In this document: positions 52,016 to 61,571 of the stretch, in pieces
Position numbering within the stretch: the first letter of the stretch is position 1
Layout of the letters: each line of letters starts with the position of its first letter
From: Roseivirga seohaensis
GTDB lineage: Bacteria > Bacteroidota > Bacteroidia > Cytophagales > Cyclobacteriaceae
Direction: 5' to 3'
Assembly (NCBI RefSeq): GCF_001592945.1
Contig: NZ_LRPB01000034.1
Coordinates: 1 to 64,000, forward strand
DNA: 64,000 bases
Position numbers and translations under genes: made by a program
The notes under the pieces: model-generated
Seen by the model: only the letters and a program-made list of their open reading frames with translations
The model's database searches: none
What the model was told of the DNA's origin: nothing

Positions 52016-52713
52016 GTCAGTAAATTTCCGTCATCATCCCAAGTGGCAATATCTGTACGCTTGGTTTGGTCAACACACTTGGCCAGCCATTCTTCTTCGT
52101 AAGCCATGCCTTGTTGTTTCAACACATCTTCCGGAATACCATCCCAAACTCCTGGCATATTGCCTTTATAGCCCAAGTCCTTCACTCCCATTTCGGAAGT
52201 AAAGTAACCCGTCATAGTAAGGTTTCTCATGTTGGTAAAGAACCTTTCACCATGCTTTAATTCAGGAGCGGTTTTGCCTGGGTAAGCAATGCTATCGCAA
52301 ATGGTTTTGTGTTGTTCATCATTCAGCTTTTTGAATTCCATTCCATATAATTTATTAGAATGAGAATCCAGCCAAGCCAAACCACCACGAATAGGCAGTT
52401 GGTTATTCGGCATATCTTTGGCAATAAATTCAATAAACTCAGGAACACCTGCATCACTTGCCGACCCAAATTCTGCATTTGCAGGAAGAATGATATCGCA
52501 CAATACCGCAATGGTTTCCAGTTCATGTTCGGTGAAGAATGTTTCTGAAAGTACTTTGGCATCGTGCTCCTTTTCTGCTTCATTTCTTCCATAACCTGGA
52601 AGTTGCGGCTTTTCAGGTGTTTCAACTGTGCTTTCTGGCGCACAACCAGTCACGAGCAGGCCACCTGCTACAGAACCGACCAATAAAGATTTTAATGATT
52701 CGCGTCTATCCAT
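52012..52713 (-). CDS. Gluconate 2-dehydrogenase subunit 3-like protein
   Basis: A 233-residue protein. The N terminus MDRRESLKSLLVGSVAGGLL has a twin-arginine-like signal with a lipobox-like TGC. The body matches the small gamma subunit that carries GMC flavoenzymes through Tat export (ETFFTEHELETIAVLCDIIL). It lies three bases after the GMC gene. The two should form a periplasmic dehydrogenase; no cytochrome subunit gene follows. Confidence 0.88.
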   Translation of the reverse strand: MDRRESLKSLLVGSVAGGLLVTGCAPESTVETPEKPQLPGYGRNEAEKEHDAKVLSETFFTEHELETIAVLCDIILPANAEFGSASDAGVPEFIEFIAKDMPNNQLPIRGGLAWLDSHSNKLYGMEFKKLNDEQHKTICDSIAYPGKTAPELKHGERFFTNMRNLTMTGYFTSEMGVKDLGYKGNMPGVWDGIPEDVLKQQGMAYEEEWLAKCVDQTKRTDIATWDDDGNLLT

Positions 52714-52716
52714 GAC

Positions 52717-54438
52717 TTAAATATTTCTTTGTTTTACTTGTTCAACTAAATAATCTGATGCTCTCCAAGCCAAGGCCAATATGGTCCAAGTTGGGTTTTT
52801 ATCGGCTTGCGACACAAACGGGCCTGCATCCATAACAAATACATTCGGACAATCATGAAGCTGATTGTATTTATTGGTTACCGACTCTTTTTTGTCATTA
52901 CCCATTCTGGTAGTTCCTACTTCGTGAATAATTTCGCCAGGAGCGGTTAATCCATAATTTCGGTCTTTTCCAGGTTTATCTCCTAATAGAATACCACCTG
53001 TAGCATCCAAAATTTGCTCGAAAGTATCTTGCATATGTTTGGCTTGGTTCACTTCATGCTCTGTCCATTGATAATTGAACTTGAGCACAGGTATTCCCCA
53101 CTCATCAACTACATTATTATCAATCTCGCAATAATTATTGCGTTGCGGAATACTCTCTCCTCGACCTGACACGCCCAATACTGCACCATAGTACTTCTTA
53201 ACATCAGCCCTGAGGGATTCGCCATAGCCTCCTACTTCGCCTCCCATTATCTTATTCAAATTATTTGGGTTGAAACCAAAGCCATAACTTGGCATTCCCA
53301 TTCCACCCCAAACCTCAATATGGTAGCCTCTAGGAAAATCTAATTTCTTATCATTTAACCACCAAGGCGTGTAAACATGCATTCCACCTACTCCATCTTC
53401 ATTATAAATCTTACGATCCATCAGTTTTGGAAGGAATACGGAACGACTAGCTCCTGTAGAATCGTGCAGATATCTACCTACCAAGCCACTGCTGTTGCCT
53501 AAGCCATCTTGGTGAACACTGCTTTTTGAATTCAATAAAATTCGAGCCGAAGAACAAGCCGAAGCCGCCATTACTACTACTTTGGCCTTTAGGTGATATT
53601 CTTTTCTATCTAGTTTATTAACATAGTTTACCCCTGTGGCTTTTCCTTCCTTGTCTGTGGTTACTTCGCGCACCATAGAATTGGTAAACAATTCAATTTT
53701 CCCACCATTTTTTTGGGCTGGAAAAATCAAACAAGTTCCAGAAGAAAAATCGGCATAGGCTGAGCAAGCACGATTACACTGACCACAATAGAAGCAGCTT
53801 CCTCGCTGATTATTAATTCGTTTAGTAAGAATTGAAAGTCTTGAAGGAATTACAGGAATTCCTGCTTTTCTGGCTCCATTAATATAGTATAGCTCGTGAA
53901 GCCTTGGTTTTGGCGGAGGCAAGAAGAAGCCATCTGGTTCATTGTGAATATTTTCTTTACTACCGAAAACACCAATAAGCTTATCCACCTTATCGTAATA
54001 AGGTTTTACATCATCATAGCCAATCGGCCAGTTATCGCCAAGGCCATCAACGCTTTTTCGCTTAAAATCTAAAGGCCCAAAACGAAGTGAAATTCTACCC
54101 CAGTGGTTGGTTCTTCCGCCCAACATTCTGGAGCGGAACCAAGCAAAGCGAGTCCCTGGGGCTTCGGTATAAGGTTCTCCGGCCAAATTCCAGCCTCCAT
54201 AGGCGGCATCATAATCACCAAAAGACCTTCGGTCTGAGCTGGCACCACGCCTAGGAGACTCCCAAGGCCAACGCAATTGGGTTCTATATTCGTCTTGTGC
54301 GGGGTCAAAAAATGGACCGGCTTCGAGTACTGCTACATCAAAACCCGCCTCTGACAATATCTTAGTTGCCATTCCCCCACCGGCTCCTGAGCCGACAATG
54401 ACAACATCATAAACTTTTGAGGATTCTATAACTTGCAT
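52717..54438 (-). CDS. GMC family FAD oxidoreductase (sugar dehydrogenase-like)
   Basis: A 573-residue flavoprotein. The FAD-binding motif is VIVGSGAGGGMATKILSEAG near the N terminus. CFYCGQCNRACSAYADFSSG is a cysteine-rich insert that may bind an Fe-S cluster. The C terminus has HEVGTTRMGND and FVMDAGPFVSQADKNPT with the catalytic His region. Relatives with a subunit 3 partner are gluconate 2-dehydrogenase or glucoside 3-dehydrogenase. The substrate is unknown. It is the first gene of the operon. Confidence 0.9.
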   Translation of the reverse strand: MQVIESSKVYDVVIVGSGAGGGMATKILSEAGFDVAVLEAGPFFDPAQDEYRTQLRWPWESPRRGASSDRRSFGDYDAAYGGWNLAGEPYTEAPGTRFAWFRSRMLGGRTNHWGRISLRFGPLDFKRKSVDGLGDNWPIGYDDVKPYYDKVDKLIGVFGSKENIHNEPDGFFLPPPKPRLHELYYINGARKAGIPVIPSRLSILTKRINNQRGSCFYCGQCNRACSAYADFSSGTCLIFPAQKNGGKIELFTNSMVREVTTDKEGKATGVNYVNKLDRKEYHLKAKVVVMAASACSSARILLNSKSSVHQDGLGNSSGLVGRYLHDSTGASRSVFLPKLMDRKIYNEDGVGGMHVYTPWWLNDKKLDFPRGYHIEVWGGMGMPSYGFGFNPNNLNKIMGGEVGGYGESLRADVKKYYGAVLGVSGRGESIPQRNNYCEIDNNVVDEWGIPVLKFNYQWTEHEVNQAKHMQDTFEQILDATGGILLGDKPGKDRNYGLTAPGEIIHEVGTTRMGNDKKESVTNKYNQLHDCPNVFVMDAGPFVSQADKNPTWTILALAWRASDYLVEQVKQRNI

Positions 54439-54745
54439 AAGGTACGGTTGATTTCAGCTTAAAATTTAAGGAATTCAACTGTAACGAAGGCCTTTCGCCA
54501 AAGAAGTTTTTATGAAAGGTAAATTTAGGAGTCAACAAAACACTGACTTTCAATTGTTTTAACAAACTAGATTGATTCTAAATTAATGTACGCGACATCA
54601 TTCCAAATGAGCATACATGTTCATACAGACAAACCTATTACCGTATAGTATATTCCTTTAATGTAAAACCACCTTTAAAGCTTCAATTAAATTTTTCGTT
54701 GTCGTTAAACTTTAATATTTTCGATAAACACTTTGTACTCTCTTT
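54439..54745. other. Divergent intergenic gap
   Basis: AT-rich; no gene. A TATTTTCG box near 54716 is a weak promoter candidate for the downstream gene. No terminator or repeat is clear. Confidence 0.4.
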
Positions 54746-55621
54746 ATGAAAAAACAACTTCTGTTTTGCATGGCTTTTAGTTTTTTAATCTTCACAAGCT
54801 TTGCACAAACACCACCTGCCGACACAGAAATCTTCGTTTTCGACCTAAAAGAAAAAAAAGGCAGTGTGTCGATCGAAAAAGGTAAGAATGTAACCAACCG
54901 AAAAGGCTATGATAATCAACCTTATTTTTATGGGGAAGATTATATGCTCTACACTGCCTACGAGAATGGTCAAACAGACATTATTATGTTAGACTTACTT
55001 GAAGGAAAGAAAACCAACCTGACCAACTCTAAAGAAAGCGAATACTCTGCCGCAATGGTTCCGGGCTTCGAGTCGTTTGCAGCGGTAAGGGTGGAAGAAG
55101 ATGGTACACAAAGGCTTTGGTTGTTTCATTTAAACACAAAAAAAGCTCCGCAACTTGTATTTGAAGACATCGCTCCTGTTGGCTATCATGCATGGAGCGG
55201 TTCTAATGTAGCCATGTTTATTTTAGGTACACCCATAACTTTATTAATGGCCGATGCCCGACAACCTGGTGAAAAAAAGATTACTGACAACATAGGCAGA
55301 ACTATAAAACTTATACCAGGTTCAGCCGACTTTGCCTTTGAAAGAACGGAAGAGAATGGTGATAAAAACATTTACCGACTAAACTCAAAAACCGCAAGGT
55401 TTGATGTAACCGTAAAAAAACCTGATAATTCAAGTGATTGGACCATCACAAATGAAGGCACTTACGTAACCAGTGTGGGCTCTAAAATACTGACCTTCAA
55501 CCCGAAATATGACAAAGACTGGAACGAGGTTACAGACTTGAGTTCTATGGGGCTTTCGGGAATCACCCGAATGGCTGTAAATGAAAACAACACAAAAATT
55601 GCGATAGTAATTAACCAATAG
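54746..55621 (+). CDS. Secreted WD40/TolB-like beta-propeller protein
   Basis: A 291-residue protein with a signal peptide ending near SFAQ (residue 21). Repeats of the TolB/PD40 kind are visible (DYMLYTAYENGQTDIIMLDL and LEGKKTNLTNSKESEYSAAM), so it folds as a partial beta propeller. Function is unknown; it probably lies in the periplasm. It is followed by the actin-like gene after 141 bases. Confidence 0.75.
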   Translation: MKKQLLFCMAFSFLIFTSFAQTPPADTEIFVFDLKEKKGSVSIEKGKNVTNRKGYDNQPYFYGEDYMLYTAYENGQTDIIMLDLLEGKKTNLTNSKESEYSAAMVPGFESFAAVRVEEDGTQRLWLFHLNTKKAPQLVFEDIAPVGYHAWSGSNVAMFILGTPITLLMADARQPGEKKITDNIGRTIKLIPGSADFAFERTEENGDKNIYRLNSKTARFDVTVKKPDNSSDWTITNEGTYVTSVGSKILTFNPKYDKDWNEVTDLSSMGLSGITRMAVNENNTKIAIVINQ

Positions 55622-55762
55622 CAGATTTTCAGTTTTTAAATCAAAAAGTTTTTCAGAAATTCCAGCGATTTTTCAATGATACAGCCAAAAAAAAGCGATT
55701 AAATCGTATTATTGTCTTTCGTTCAAACCGCTCAAAAATATTTGCATACCAAATCATTAACT

Positions 55763-56818
55763 ATGTTCAAAACCTATACTTTCCCAAGTGTCTTTGAAGG
55801 AAATAATACTGACCTCAAAAACGTATCACCTGACCTGATCAACGGACTGAAAATTTTTCATAATGGTGAAGGTTATGTGATAGGCAACCTAGCCTTAACT
55901 GAAGGAGTTTCCCCACATAAAAATATCAACAGTGCTCCAGACGAACTGGATTACCAAATTCTATTGAAAGCGGCACTACTTATTGCCAACCAAAAGTTAG
56001 GCAATCCAATTACAATCACCACAGGATTTCCTTTTTCAACTTTTCAATTGAATAAAGAAAAGGCCACCCAACTTATTGATGGGCAACATACTGTTGAATA
56101 TGATGCGGCAACCTACGGGGGTGGCATCAAAAAGAATGTTCAAGTTGAAGTAGCGGGTGCACAGGTAATACCTGAAGTTATTGGCTGTACGATTGCTTTG
56201 AGAAAAGGCATTACAAAAGCACAAGGCAACTTCTTTGTAATGAGTTTGGGTTACGGAACACTCGAAGGACTTTTGAGCACTGAGGGCGGAATTGTACAAA
56301 GAACTTCACTTTCAACTTACGGCCTTCGTTACGCTGTAAACTTGCTTGAGAAAGAATTAGCCAAGGAACACTACTTAGAATTGAAAACGGAACATCAAAT
56401 TGATGCTGCTTTCCAAAAAGGAGTGATTTTCTTGAACAGAAAAAGAATTGACATCAGAAGCATGCGCGATAGAGTGCTGAAGCAATATTATGAGGATGTA
56501 ATATCACCAGCCATGCGCAAAGCATTTAATGATAATGACTTTATGGCAAGTCAGATCATGTATTTAGCTGGGGGTGGCGCTATATACACCGCACTTGTAG
56601 ATTGTTTTAAGGAAGAATTCCGTGATGTACTTGACCTTGAAATCGCCCATGAACCACAATCTTTGGCGAGCCGTGGTTATTGCATCAACTCTGCACAGCT
56701 CAACGGTGGTGTAAAAAGCACTGCAGTAGGTTTAGATATTGGAAATGCAACAACAGTCGTTTCAATTTTTGACGACAACAATACCATATCTGAAACTTCA
56801 ATTCCTTCTGAATATTAA
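55763..56818 (+). CDS. ParM-like actin homologue, apparently circularly permuted
   Basis: A 351-residue cytoplasmic protein. ParM/Alp-type features in order: TFPSVFEG at the very N terminus (5-12), GYVIGNLA (37-44), GFPFSTF (88-94), a phosphate-2-like SLGYGTLEG (161-169; the usual Asp is Ser), an adenosine motif LAGGGAIY (268-275), and ASRGY (302-306). The phosphate-1 loop VGLDIGNATTVVSIF, which normally begins such proteins, is at the C terminus (322-336). The fold is therefore permuted by about 25 residues. No second DIGN-type loop is encoded upstream. The frame is open to 55712, but the ATG at 55763 is preferred. It is followed 13 bases later by a bactofilin gene. Confidence 0.7.
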   Translation: MFKTYTFPSVFEGNNTDLKNVSPDLINGLKIFHNGEGYVIGNLALTEGVSPHKNINSAPDELDYQILLKAALLIANQKLGNPITITTGFPFSTFQLNKEKATQLIDGQHTVEYDAATYGGGIKKNVQVEVAGAQVIPEVIGCTIALRKGITKAQGNFFVMSLGYGTLEGLLSTEGGIVQRTSLSTYGLRYAVNLLEKELAKEHYLELKTEHQIDAAFQKGVIFLNRKRIDIRSMRDRVLKQYYEDVISPAMRKAFNDNDFMASQIMYLAGGGAIYTALVDCFKEEFRDVLDLEIAHEPQSLASRGYCINSAQLNGGVKSTAVGLDIGNATTVVSIFDDNNTISETSIPSEY

Positions 56819-56831
56819 TAAAGCATTATAA

Positions 56832-57284
56832 ATGGCTGCTATTACTCCATCTACGCATATCACTCAAATTAAGCAAGGTTCTATAATTACTGGAAACTTA
56901 AAGTCTAGTCAGAGTATACGCGTAGATGGTAATATTACCGGAGATTTGCTCTCTGATGAAAAAATCATCATTGGTATTAATGGTGAAATTGGTGGAAACC
57001 TTAGAGGTATTGATATTACTGTTGAAGGCTTTGTGAATGGAGATGTAATGTGTAAGGGTTTTTTACATGTTACTAAAAGTGCCAAAATTTTTGGTAAAAT
57101 CTACGCCAAAGAAATCTCAATAGAAAAAGGTGCCGAACTGAATGGAAAAGTGAACGTAGGTAAGGAAATAGAAATTCCAGAGCTCAATACTTCATCCCCT
57201 TCTCGTTCTTCTAGCCAAGATAAAACCAAAAGTATTTCTTCTCAACCAGAAAAGAAGGATAATTACGGTTCTGTGGCTTGGTAG
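56832..57284 (+). CDS. Bactofilin
   Basis: A 150-residue protein. The bactofilin core (about 15-115) is a right-handed beta helix built of short strands with Gly turns (ITGNLKSSQSIRVDGNITGD and EGFVNGDVMCKGFLHVTKSA). Flanking ends are polar and disordered. Bactofilins polymerise without nucleotide and act in cell shape, wall remodelling or positioning. It is 13 bases from the actin-like gene, so two cytoskeletal proteins are co-expressed. Confidence 0.92.
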   Translation: MAAITPSTHITQIKQGSIITGNLKSSQSIRVDGNITGDLLSDEKIIIGINGEIGGNLRGIDITVEGFVNGDVMCKGFLHVTKSAKIFGKIYAKEISIEKGAELNGKVNVGKEIEIPELNTSSPSRSSSQDKTKSISSQPEKKDNYGSVAW

Positions 57285-57313
57285 CGTAGCCCTTACAAAC
57301 TTATTGATTTTTA

Positions 57314-57360
57314 ATCCCCATCTTCCATTTCAATTGACAGATGGGGTATTCCCTGTTTCT
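57314..57360 (+). terminator. Terminator-like hairpin after bactofilin
   Basis: CCCCATCT (57316-57323) pairs with AGATGGGG (57339-57346). The following tract is T-rich but broken, so termination may be partial. Confidence 0.6.
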
Positions 57361-57393
57361 TTCTGACGACCACATTTATTTAAGTCAAAGCAG

Positions 57394-57439
57394 TTTCACT
57401 TCATTCAGTGAATGAGTAACTTCAGTGAATGAAGTGAAA
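57394..57439. promoter_or_regulatory. Perfect 14-bp inverted repeat, possible operator
   Basis: TTTCACTTCATTCA (57394-57407) is the exact inverse of TGAATGAAGTGAAA (57426-57439). The inner part holds further copies of TTCAGTGAATGA. It lies about 175 bases before the next gene. The surrounding gap 57285-57614 has no gene. Confidence 0.55.
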
Positions 57440-57614
57440 ATTGTGCTTAGCAAACAATTCAATTGGTTGTTTCGAGAGTTTTTGGCAACTTAAAAGTGAA
57501 TCTAGAACATTCTAAAAAGGACATTTGGAAAACCGTTATCTTAGATTATCACTTTTAAGAATTATATCTGAAATCAAAGAGTCAGAGTGTTACTAAACAG
57601 CCCCTTAACCTCAT

Positions 57615-58319
57615 ATGAAAAAATGGACTCTCATATTGCTACTCAGTTTTAATTTAACTTCCTATGCTCAAGAAAGTCCCCAAAACCTAGTTGATAAGGT
57701 TTTAACTATCTTGAAAATAGAAAAAGAAGCATGCCTAACGGATTTCATCATTGAAAAGCCCATTTCAGACTCTGAATCCATTATTCTGATTCCTGAAGTC
57801 TTAAACAAAGAAGAATATATTTCTATTAACGCACATGTTTTGATAGTCAACCGCACAAATGCCGAGATAAAATCTCGTTTCTTCGAAAAGGAATCATGGT
57901 ATAGTGACGCTATTAGGTTAAATAAGATCGAAGTCCTCTACCAGCCTTATATCATCTCACAAAATCATGAAACCGTAGGCATTGTAATTGATTATTATGG
58001 CAGCAGCAGAGTAAATCCATATGAGTCAACAGAGCTTTCTTTATTCGTTCGAAACGGAGCTACATTAGAGAGGGTACTTAAGGATTACTCAATTTCTCAA
58101 CTCAATGGAGAAACTGATGGAATGAGTAGTGGAGAATATATAGAGCATGAGAAAACTATTAGTCCAATTATTAACTCGCTATCAAAATTTTACGATTTAT
58201 CAATAACAGACACAATTACCACAACGGTAATGGAAGATGGCACAGAAAAAAGTGTTAAAACAGTTACAACTACGGAAACTTTGAAGTACAAAAACGGTGA
58301 ATACAAAAACAGTTTTTAA
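57615..58319 (+). CDS. Secreted protein of unknown function
   Basis: A 234-residue protein with a signal peptide ending at YAQ (residue 19). No domain is recognised; the mature part is acidic and mixed alpha/beta. It ends in a Thr-rich stretch (ITDTITTTVMEDGTEKSVKT). It is a single gene. Confidence 0.7.
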   Translation: MKKWTLILLLSFNLTSYAQESPQNLVDKVLTILKIEKEACLTDFIIEKPISDSESIILIPEVLNKEEYISINAHVLIVNRTNAEIKSRFFEKESWYSDAIRLNKIEVLYQPYIISQNHETVGIVIDYYGSSRVNPYESTELSLFVRNGATLERVLKDYSISQLNGETDGMSSGEYIEHEKTISPIINSLSKFYDLSITDTITTTVMEDGTEKSVKTVTTTETLKYKNGEYKNSF

Positions 58320-58433
58320 TCAAAACCCAATTTACTTAATATCCATCCTAAAACTTTAATTTTCGCACATTAAGATAATCAGAAACTGTTTTGAGCAAAT
58401 TACGTTTGCAGAGTTCCTTACTGACTATAATTG

Positions 58434-59384
58434 ATGATTATTCAAGTTTTGTTGCTTATTTCAGGCCTGGCATTATTGATTACCGGAGCTCACGGTTTAG
58501 TAGATGGCGCCTCTGCCCTAGCCAAGAAATTCAAAGTTTCTGACCTAGCTATTGGGCTTACCATAGTGGCCTTTGGCACCTCTGCTCCTGAATTGGTGGT
58601 CAGTATTTTTGCCTCATTTCAAAACCATCAAGATATTGTTTTTGGCAATGTCGTTGGCAGTAACAACTTCAACCTATTTATTATTTTAGGTATTACGGGC
58701 CTGATCGCCCCTATGGTAGTGCAGTCAAGCACTATTTGGAAGGAAATTCCAATATCCTTTTTAGGTATTGCACTCGCTTACATACTCACCCATCATATTT
58801 TTGGCACCGACCAAAATATACTTACCCGCATAGATGGCTTAATACTATTAATACTATTTGGTTTTTTTCTCTACTATGTATACAAACAACTGAAATCCGA
58901 CCCAGTTACTATTGAAAATAAAGCAGTTACTTATTCAAACCTCAAGACCTACAGTTATATCATATTTGGGCTGGCGGGGTTGGTAATCGGAGGTAGACTG
59001 TTGGTAACTACCGCGGTAGATATGGCTACCACATTTGGAATGAGTGAAAAATTGATCGGGTTGACCATTGTAGCAGCAGGTACATCATTGCCTGAATTGG
59101 CTACTTCAGTAGTGGCGGCATTTAAAAAGAACAGTGATATTGCCGTAGGTAACATTATTGGCTCAAATATCTTTAACCTATTTTTCATTTTGGCCACCTC
59201 GGCTGTAATTCGACCAATAGCCTACGATACCGTTTTCGACCTAGATTTATACATTCTAGCTGGAGGAACCATATTCGTTTTCATAGCCATGTTTACTGGT
59301 AAAAAGAAAAAGCTCGACCGCTGGGAAGCGGCAATACTACTAGTGAGTTATATTGCTTACTTGGTATATGTAATTCAGAAGTAA
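58434..59384 (+). CDS. Calcium/sodium antiporter (CaCA family, YrbG-like)
   Basis: A 316-residue membrane protein with about ten helices in two inverted halves. The alpha repeats are GLTIVAFGTSAPELVVSIFA with GNVVGSNNFN, and GLTIVAAGTSLPELATSVVA with GNIIGSNIFN, the ion-binding signature of CaCA antiporters. It exports calcium in exchange for sodium or protons. The ATG at 58434 is chosen over the TTG three bases before it. Confidence 0.93.
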   Translation: MIIQVLLLISGLALLITGAHGLVDGASALAKKFKVSDLAIGLTIVAFGTSAPELVVSIFASFQNHQDIVFGNVVGSNNFNLFIILGITGLIAPMVVQSSTIWKEIPISFLGIALAYILTHHIFGTDQNILTRIDGLILLILFGFFLYYVYKQLKSDPVTIENKAVTYSNLKTYSYIIFGLAGLVIGGRLLVTTAVDMATTFGMSEKLIGLTIVAAGTSLPELATSVVAAFKKNSDIAVGNIIGSNIFNLFFILATSAVIRPIAYDTVFDLDLYILAGGTIFVFIAMFTGKKKKLDRWEAAILLVSYIAYLVYVIQK

Positions 59385-59485
59385 GGCTTACTCAACTTTC
59401 AATTAAGCAAACACCCTTTCTCTATTTATTAGATTAGAATAGGTTAATTAGTGAGTTTTACGCAATTTTCAGAAAACGTAAATAA

Positions 59486-60058
59486 ATGAAAGAGGGCTTA
59501 ATTAAAGATGCCTACGAAGCCATAATAAAGGAAATTCAAACCGTAATTACCATTTGTTATCTTCTAACCGTAGGCATCGGAATGCTTTTCAATTACCAAC
59601 TCTATTCTGAGTTTGGCATCAATATATTTGATTATTCCGATGTGTTTGATTTTCTAATCGCACCCTTTGCCGATTTCAAGATATTGCTCTTCTCCTTGGC
59701 CTCAATTGGAATTTCATCCTTTCTACTACAAATGGATATCGTTTGGAAAAGGAAATTCCCAGTCTCCTATTCGAGATCTAATTTTGGTTGGGATAAAAAA
59801 CCTTGGTTTAACAGATATCGCTATTTTGCTTTTGGCTTTCTCTTTATAACTTATCTATTCCTTTCAGCAGATTTATATGGCAGTTATGTGAGCAATCAAA
59901 TTAAGGAACAATCACCTATTGAGATTCGATTTGCAGACGATGAAATTAAAACGGGTATTTTAATTGGTAACACGGCCAAGGTAATGTTTCTTTTAAATGA
60001 TGGAAAAGTAACCGCTATTCCAGTTACTTCCATGTTAAAGGAATTTGAAATCAAATAA
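59486..60058 (+). CDS. Membrane protein of unknown function
   Basis: A 190-residue protein with three hydrophobic helices (about 15-35, 58-80, 112-132) and a C-terminal soluble part. No family is recognised. It is followed 21 bases later by a small conserved-looking gene, possibly in one transcript. Confidence 0.65.
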   Translation: MKEGLIKDAYEAIIKEIQTVITICYLLTVGIGMLFNYQLYSEFGINIFDYSDVFDFLIAPFADFKILLFSLASIGISSFLLQMDIVWKRKFPVSYSRSNFGWDKKPWFNRYRYFAFGFLFITYLFLSADLYGSYVSNQIKEQSPIEIRFADDEIKTGILIGNTAKVMFLLNDGKVTAIPVTSMLKEFEIK

Positions 60059-60079
60059 AAATTGTTCTAAAATTGACTC

Positions 60080-60289
60080 ATGGAAAAGAGAGTGAAGTTT
60101 GATTTTGAGATTTACTTCTCAAATGGAGGAAGTTTAAAAGGAGAAGACTTTCGGTTAGATATTGAAGGCGACTCCATTTCTGACGAGGCATTGGCCGACT
60201 ATATCGTTGAAGACATGCGATTGCTAATGGTTGGTGAGGTGAGAATACTTAGGAAAGAAATTTTTGAAGAAGCACACAAACGAAAGTAG
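60080..60289 (+). CDS. Small hypothetical protein
   Basis: A 69-residue, charged, soluble protein (FDFEIYFSNGGSLKGEDF start). Possibly a short alpha/beta protein. I recognise no family. It lies 47 bases before yidD on the same strand. Confidence 0.6.
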   Translation: MEKRVKFDFEIYFSNGGSLKGEDFRLDIEGDSISDEALADYIVEDMRLLMVGEVRILRKEIFEEAHKRK

Positions 60290-60336
60290 GCCTTAAAGCA
60301 CCCTAAGTGGAACCTATCAATCCACTATCTTGCAAC

Positions 60337-60576
60337 ATGAAACGGATTTTAGCTGCCATTTTCATTTTTCCAATTCGGGTGTACCAATATGCCATTTCAC
60401 CAATGTTAGGTGCTAATTGTAGGTTTAGTCCCACATGTTCGGCATATACAGTGGATGCCATTAAAGAATGGGGAGCTTTTAAAGGGCTTTGGTTGGGCCT
60501 TAAGCGATTTAGCAAATGTCACCCTTGGGGCGGCCATGGCTATGACCCTGTTCCGAAAAAAGACCATAAGCATTAA
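60337..60576 (+). CDS. yidD: Membrane protein insertion efficiency factor YidD
   Basis: A 79-residue protein with the family core [20 protein letters not shown], the [13 protein letters not shown] segment and a C-terminal [13 protein letters not shown]. It assists YidC-dependent membrane insertion at the inner membrane. The ATG at 60337 is preferred to the GTG at 60307. Confidence 0.95.
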   Translation: MKRILAAIFIFPIRVYQYAISPMLGANCRFSPTCSAYTVDAIKEWGAFKGLWLGLKRFSKCHPWGGHGYDPVPKKDHKH

Positions 60577-60628
60577 GATTACAGTTTAAAATCCCTGTAC
60601 GGAACACCCTCAAACAGTTTAGTTCTTC

Positions 60629-61369
60629 TCAATAATTTCTCTTGGTTTCTCTTGGTGTCCAAACTTCGTAAATAGGATTTCCAGTACTGCTCAAGCCACT
60701 GTGGTGCCAAGCTTTATCAACTACTTTATAATCAAATTCTAAAGAAGCCCCTACTCGGTTTACATCTCTTGAGAAGAACTCTATATTTTCGATGTATTTT
60801 CCGTTGATGGTGGTGTAAGTTCCTCCGCCAGTTCCAGAAAACTCTCCAGTATCTACATTGTAGGCTATCCATTGAAATCTGGTTCCAGACAAAATTTTCA
60901 TGGTTTTTCTAGCCCTAATCGGGCGTTCTACAATTTCTCCATTTTGTTGTCTACCAGTAATTAGAAAGGCATTTGCCAAATCACCACCTGTACCATTATC
61001 AACCCTTGTCCAAATTCTATTATCACCTTTAAAAGTGAGTTTATCTCCCTCAATCTTATATTCATTAGACTCTGATTTACCTACCATCTCAGAATTTTGG
61101 GTATTGAATTCATAGGTCTGAATTATTTTATTTCCCTCAACCTTCCAAGAGCCACCCATGGTGTATAAAAACGAATTATCATCGGTATAATAAGCAGCAG
61201 AGCTCACATAGCCACCACTCATTATGGCGACTGCGTGTACTTCCCTTCCATCATCATTTTTGAAAGTAGTTTCCCAAGCCCCGGTTAAGGCCTCTGGCGA
61301 AATAGAATTTCCAGTTGATGGAAACAAACTAAACAAAACAGCAGCGATAGACAGAAATAAAGTTTTCAT
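60629..61369 (-). CDS. Secreted lipocalin-like protein of unknown function
   Basis: A 246-residue protein with a signal peptide (to about residue 20). The mature part is beta-rich, with two similar barrel-like halves (WETTFKNDDGREVHAVAIMS; YNVDTGEFSGTGGGTYTTIN). No enzyme motif is seen. Similar proteins are common in Cytophagales as putative membrane or secreted proteins. Confidence 0.7.
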   Translation of the reverse strand: MKTLFLSIAAVLFSLFPSTGNSISPEALTGAWETTFKNDDGREVHAVAIMSGGYVSSAAYYTDDNSFLYTMGGSWKVEGNKIIQTYEFNTQNSEMVGKSESNEYKIEGDKLTFKGDNRIWTRVDNGTGGDLANAFLITGRQQNGEIVERPIRARKTMKILSGTRFQWIAYNVDTGEFSGTGGGTYTTINGKYIENIEFFSRDVNRVGASLEFDYKVVDKAWHHSGLSSTGNPIYEVWTPRETKRNY

Positions 61370-61571
61370 AGGTTCAAAATTTTGAGATATTACAAGATAT
61401 TGAAGGGTACTGACATAACCAATACCGAAGTATATTGACGGACAAATGAAAAAATTAATTTGAAGTTATGTTTTTAGAGAATTAGTTACCTGAACCGATG
61501 ACACCTATTTTGACAATAGTTTTAAAACATATTTTGTATCATAAGACGTTTTCTAATAAAAGCTCGGAATT

